From contig NZ_JYLD01000003.1 in the NCBI RefSeq assembly GCF_001043025.1, positions 310,001 to 374,000 on the forward strand: DNA of 64,000 nucleotides, in the 5' to 3' direction. The notes under the pieces are model-generated. The model did no database searches. It had not been told where the DNA came from and was given only the letters and a program-made list of their open reading frames with translations. Position 1 is the first letter of the stretch. Every line of letters starts with the position of its first letter. The DNA comes from Pseudomonas helleri (GTDB taxonomy: Bacteria; Pseudomonadota; Gammaproteobacteria; Pseudomonadales; Pseudomonadaceae). Shown here one piece after another: positions 22,401 through 28,400 of this stretch. Both the position numbers and the translations under genes were made by a program.

Positions 22401-25400
22401 CGCCTCGCCTTTACCGGTCAGCGCCAGACCATCGGCGCTCACCACCAGGTCCGTCGGGGCATCAGGCGCCGTGGTATCGCCCGCCACCACGCTGATCGAT
22501 GGCGAGGTCAAGCCACCGGCATTGGTCAAGGTGACGCCCAGGGTTTCGCCGTTGGTTTGCGCTTTGTCGAGAGTTACTTCGAAGCTGCCATCAGCACCGA
22601 CAACCCCGGTGCCGATTGGCAAGCCAGCCGCATCTTTGACAGTAACGGTGCTGCCAATCTCGCCTTTACCGGTCACTGTCAGACCATCGGCACTCACTGC
22701 CAGATCGGTTGGCGCATCAGGCGCTACCGCGATACCGACCACCACTGGGGTAATCGGCGAGATGTTGCCTGCCTTGTCGGTCAAGGTGACATCAAGGATG
22801 GCGCCATTGCCCTGCGCGTCTTTAAGGATGACTTCAAAACTGCCATCAGCCCCCACCACACCCGTGCCTACCGAAAGACCGGCCGAGTCTTTGACAGTGA
22901 CTGTGCTGCCGACTTCACCTTTACCGGTGAGCGTCAGACCATCCGCGCTCACGGCAATGTTGGTGGGGGCATCAGGTGCGGTGGTATCGCCTGCAACAAC
23001 CGGAGCGGAAACCGACACATTGCCGGCTTTGTCGGTCAGGGTGACGTTAAGGGTCTCGCCATTTTTTTGCGCACTGTCGAGGGTGATGGTGAAGCTGCCG
23101 TCAGCCGCTACCGGCCCGGTGCCGAGCACCGCGCCCACCGCATCTTTGACCGTGACGGTGCTGCCCGCTTCGCCTTTACCGGTCAGGGACAGACCATCAG
23201 CGCTCACTTTAAGCTCTGTCGGAGCATCAGGTGCGGTGGTATCACCCGCAGTCACTGGCGTAACCGCCGAGATGTTGCCTGCTTTGTCAGTCAGCGTAAC
23301 GTTGAGGGTCTCGCCGTTGGTTTGAGCCGTGTCCAGGGTGATTTCGAAGCTGCCGTCAGCGCCCACAGGCCCAGAGCCAATCACCGCGCCCGCTGCATCT
23401 TTGACCGTCACCGTGCTGCCGATTTCGCCTTTACCGCTCAGCGTCAGGCCATCAACGCTCACTGCAAGCTCAGTCGGTGCATCAGGTGCGGTGGTATCGC
23501 CCGCAATCACTGGCGTGACCGCCGACACGTTGCCCGCCTTGTCGGTCAGGGTGACGTTGAGGGTTTCGCCATTTTTTTGCGCGCTGTCGAGGACGATTTC
23601 GAAACTGCCATCAGCCCCAAAAGGTCCGGAACCAATCACTGCGCCCGCTGCATCTTTGACCGTAACGGTGCTGCCCGCTTCGCCTTTACCGGTCAGGGTC
23701 AGGCCATCAATGCTGACCGCCAAATCAGTTGGCGCCGCAGGTGCTGTGGTGTCGCCAGCAACCACTGGCGTGATCGCTGAGACGTTGCCTGCCTTGTCAG
23801 TCAGCGTGACGTTAAGGGTTTCGCCATTGGTTTGCGCAGCATCGAGAGTGATTTCAAAGCTGCCATCAGCGCCCACAGGCCCGGAGCCAATCACCGCGCC
23901 CGCTGCATCTTTGACCGTGACTGTGCTGCCGACTTCACCTTTACCGCTCAGCGTCAGGCCATCAACGCTCACCGCAAGCTCAGTCGGTGCATCAGGTGCC
24001 GTGGTGTCGCCCGCGATCACAGGCGTGACTGCCGAGATGTTGCCCGCCTTGTCGGTCAGGGTGACGTTGAGGGCTTCGCCATTGGTTTGTGCGCTGTCGA
24101 GAGTAATTGAGAAGTTGCCATCAGCCCCGACAGGCCCGGTACCAATCACTGTGCCCGCCGCGTCTTTGATGGTGACCGTGCTACCCGCTTCACCTTTACC
24201 GGTCAGCGCCAGACCATCCGCGCTCACCACCAGGTCAGTCGGGGCATCAGGCGCCGTGGTATCGCCCGCCACCACGCTGATCGATGGCGAGGTCAGGCCA
24301 CCGGCATTGGTCAACGTCACCCCCAGGGATTCGCCGTTGGTTTGCGCGGTGTCCAGAGTGACCGAGAAATTACCGTCAACATCGACAACCCCGGTACCAA
24401 TCACGTTGCCAGCCGGGCCTTTCACCGTCACGGTGCTGCCCACTTCGCCTTTACCGGTCACTGTCAGACCGTCTGCGCTCACCACCAGACCGGTTGGCGC
24501 CTCAGGTGCTACAGCCTCACCGACCAGTACAGGCGTCGGGTCAGAGATGTTGCCAGCCTTGTCAGTCAAGGTGACTTCCAGGACGGTGCCATTACCTTGC
24601 GCGGCGTCGAGGGTGACTTCAAAACTGCCGTCAGCCCCCACCACCGCTGTACCCACGGATTCACCGGCAGCGTTTTTGACGATGACCGTACTGCCCGCCT
24701 CGCCTTTACCGGTGAGGGTCAGGCCGTCCGCGCTCACCGCGATATTGGTTGGCGCATCAGGAGCCGTGGTGTCGCCCGCCACTACGCTGCCGACTAGCGA
24801 AACGTTGCCCGCCGCGTCGGTGAGGGTAACGTTGAGGGTTTCACCGTTGGTTTGCGCGCTGTCGAGGGTGATCGAGAAATTGCCATCAGCGTCCACAACC
24901 CCCACGCCGATTTGCCCACCGGTTGCGTTTTTGACGATGACCGTGCTGTTGATTTCACCTTTACCTGTGAGGGTCAGGCCATCAGCGCTGACCGCCAAAT
25001 CAGTTGGCGCTGCAGGTGCCGTTGTATCGCCCGCAATCACAGGCGTGACTGCCGAGACGTTGCCTGCCTTATCGGCCAGGGTGACGTCCAGGGTTTGGCC
25101 ATTGGTCTGCGCCGCATCCAGGGTGATTTCGAAACTGCCATCAGCCCCGACAGGCCCGGAGCCAATCACCGCGCCCTCGGCGTTTTTGACCGTAACGGTG
25201 CTGCCCACTTCGCCTTTACCCGTCAGGGTCAAGCCATCGGCGCTGAGGACCACGCCGGTTGGTGCTTCAGGTGCAGTGGTGTCGCCAGCAACCACACTGC
25301 CCACTTGCGAGATGTTGCCCGCTTTGTCGGTCAGGGTGACGTTGAGGGTTTCGCCGTTGGTTTGAGCAGCATCCAGGATGATTTCGAAGCTGCCATCAGC

Positions 25401-28400
25401 CCCGACAACCCCAGCACCGATTTGCAAGCCTTCCGCATCTTTGACGATTACGGTACTGCCGATTTCGCCTTTACCGGTGAGGGTCAGGCCATCAGCGCTG
25501 ACCGCCAGTTCAGTTGGAGCCGCTGGTGCTGTGGTGTCGCCCGCCACCACACTGCCCCCCGCAGAGATATTGCCTGCCGCATCGGTTTGGGTAACAGCCA
25601 GTGTTTGGCCGTTGGTTTGTGCTGGCGCAAGAGTGATTTCGAAGCTGCCGTCAGCACCCACAGGGCCGGAGCCGATTACATTACCCGCTGCATCTTTCAC
25701 GGTGACGGTGCTGCCAACTTCGCCTTTACCGCTCAGGGTCAGGCCGTCTGCGCTAACACCCAAGCCGGTCGGGGCTTCAGGTGCAGAGGTGTCGCCCGCT
25801 ACCACGCTGCCAACTTGCGAGATGTTGCCCGCTTTGTCGGTCAGGGTGACGTTGAGGGTTTGGCCGTTGGTTTGCGCGCTATCGAGGATGATCGAGAAAT
25901 TACCGTCAGCATCCACAACGCCTGCGCCGATTTGTAAGCCCGCCGCGTCTTTGACGATAACCGTGCTGCCCGCCTCGCCTTTACCCGTGAGCGCCAGACC
26001 ATCGTCGCTCACAGCCAGATTGGTTGGTGCTTCAGGTGCGGTGGTATCGCCTGCAATCACGCTGATCGATGGCGAAGTCAGGCCACCAGGGCTGGTCAGG
26101 GTCACGCCCAGGGTTTCACCGTTGTTTTGTGCGGTGCCCAGGGTGACGTCAAAGTTGCCGTCATCACCGACGGTGCCGGTGCCGATCACATTGCCCGCAG
26201 AGTCTTTGATCGTCACGGTGGAGCCCGGCTCGCCTTTACCGGTCACCGTCAGACCATCTGCGCTGACAACCAGACCGGTAGGCGCCTCAGGCGCAACAGC
26301 TTCGCCCACAACCACCGGGGTAGCCGTTGAGATGTTGCCTGCCTTATCAGTCAGGGTCACTTCAAGAGTGGTGCCATTACCTTGAGCTGCATCCAGGGTG
26401 ACTTCGAAGCTGCCATCAGCCCCCACGACCGCCGTACCGACTTGTTCACCGTCGGCGTTTTTAACGATAACCGTGCTGCCCGCTTCACCTTTACCGGTGA
26501 GGGTCAGGCCATCGGCGCTGACAGCGATATTGGTTGGCGCATCGGGGGCCGTGGTGTCGCCTGCAACCACGCTGCCCACTTGCGAGATATTGCCCGCCTT
26601 GTCGGTCAGGGTGACGCCCAAGGTTTCGCCGTTGGTTTGTGCTTTGTCGAGAATGACGGAGAAATTGCCATCCGCATCCACAACGCCGTTGCCGATCTCC
26701 AAACCTGCCGCGTCTTTGACGATAACGGTGCTGCCGACTTCGCCTTTACCGGTGAGGGTCAGGCCATCAGCGCTTACCGCCAGCTCAGTTGGAGCCGCTG
26801 GCGCGGTGGTATCGCCTGCAACCACGCTGCCACCCGCAGAGATATTGCCTGCCGCATCGGTTTGAGTGACAGCCAGTGTTTGGCCGTTGGTTTGTGCTGG
26901 GTCGAGGGTGATTTCGAAGCTGCCATCAGCGGCGACTGGACCGGAGCCGATCACATTGCCTGCCGGATCTTTTACGGTGACGGTGCTGCCAACTTCGCCT
27001 TTACCGCTCAGGGTCAGGCCATCTGCGCTAACACCCAAGCCGGTCGGGGCTTCAGGGGCAGTGGTGTCGCCTGCTACCACGCTGCCAACTTGCGAGATGT
27101 TGCCAGCCTTGTCGGTCAGAGTGACGCCCAAGGTTTCGCCGTTGGTTTGTGCTTTGTCGAGGGTGATCGAAAAGCTACCGTCTTCACCGACTGTCCCAGT
27201 GCCAATCACTTTGCCAGCTGGATCTTTGATAGTGACGGTGGAACCCGGCTCGCCTTTACCCGTGAGCGCCAGACCATCGTCGCTCACAGCCAGATTGGTC
27301 GGTGCTTCAGGTGCGGTGGTATCGCCTGCAATCACGCTGATCGATGGCGAAGTCAGGCCACCGGCATTGGTCAAAGTGACGCCCAGTGTTTCGCCGTTGG
27401 TTTGTGCTTTGTCGAGCGTTATTTCGAAGCTGCCATCAGCACCGACAACCCCGGTGCCGATTGGCAAGCCAGCCGCATCTTTGACGATTACGGTGCTGCC
27501 AACCTCGCCTTTACCGGTCACTGTCAGGCCATCGGCGCTAACAACCAGACCGGTAGGCGCCTCAGGGGCAACCGCTTCACCCACAACCACCGGGGTAGCT
27601 GTCGATACGTTGCCAGCCTTGTCGGTCAAGGTCACTTCAAGGGTGGTGCCATTGCCTTGGGACGCATCCAGAGTGACTTCGAAACTGCCATCAGCCCCCA
27701 CGACCGCCGTACCGACTTGCTCACCGGCTGCGTTTTTAACAATAACCGTGCTGCCCGCTTCACCTTTACCGGTGAGGGTCAGGCCATCGGCGCTGACTGC
27801 GATATTAGTTGGAGCATCGGGTGCCGTGGTGTCGCCTGCTACCACGCTGCCAGCTTGAGATACGTTACCCGCCTTGTCAGTCAGGGTGACGCCCAGGGTT
27901 TCGCCATTGGTTTGTGCTGTTTCGAGGATGATCGAGAAGGTGCCATCTGCACCGACTGTCCCAGTGCCAATCACGGTGCCCGTCGGACCTTTAATGGTGA
28001 TGGTTGAACCCGGCTCACCTTTACCACTCAGCACCAGACCATCGTCGCTCACTGCCAGATTGGTTGGCGCTTCAGGTGCGGTGGTGTCGCCTGCAACAAC
28101 GCTGATCGATGGCGAAGTCAGCCCACCAGGGCTGGTCAGGGTCACGCCCAGGGTTTCGCCATTGGTTTGTGCGGTGCCCAGGGTGACGTCGAAGTTGCCG
28201 TCATTTCCAACAGTGCCGGTGCCGATCACATTGCCCGCAGAGTCTTTGATCGTCACGGTGGAGCCCGGCTCACCTTTACCGGTTACCGACAGGCCATCAG
28301 CGCTGACAACCAGACCGGTTGGCGCTTCAGGCGCTACAGCTTCACCCACAACTACTGGCGTGGCTGTCGAAATATTTTCGGCCTTGTCAGTCAGGGTCAC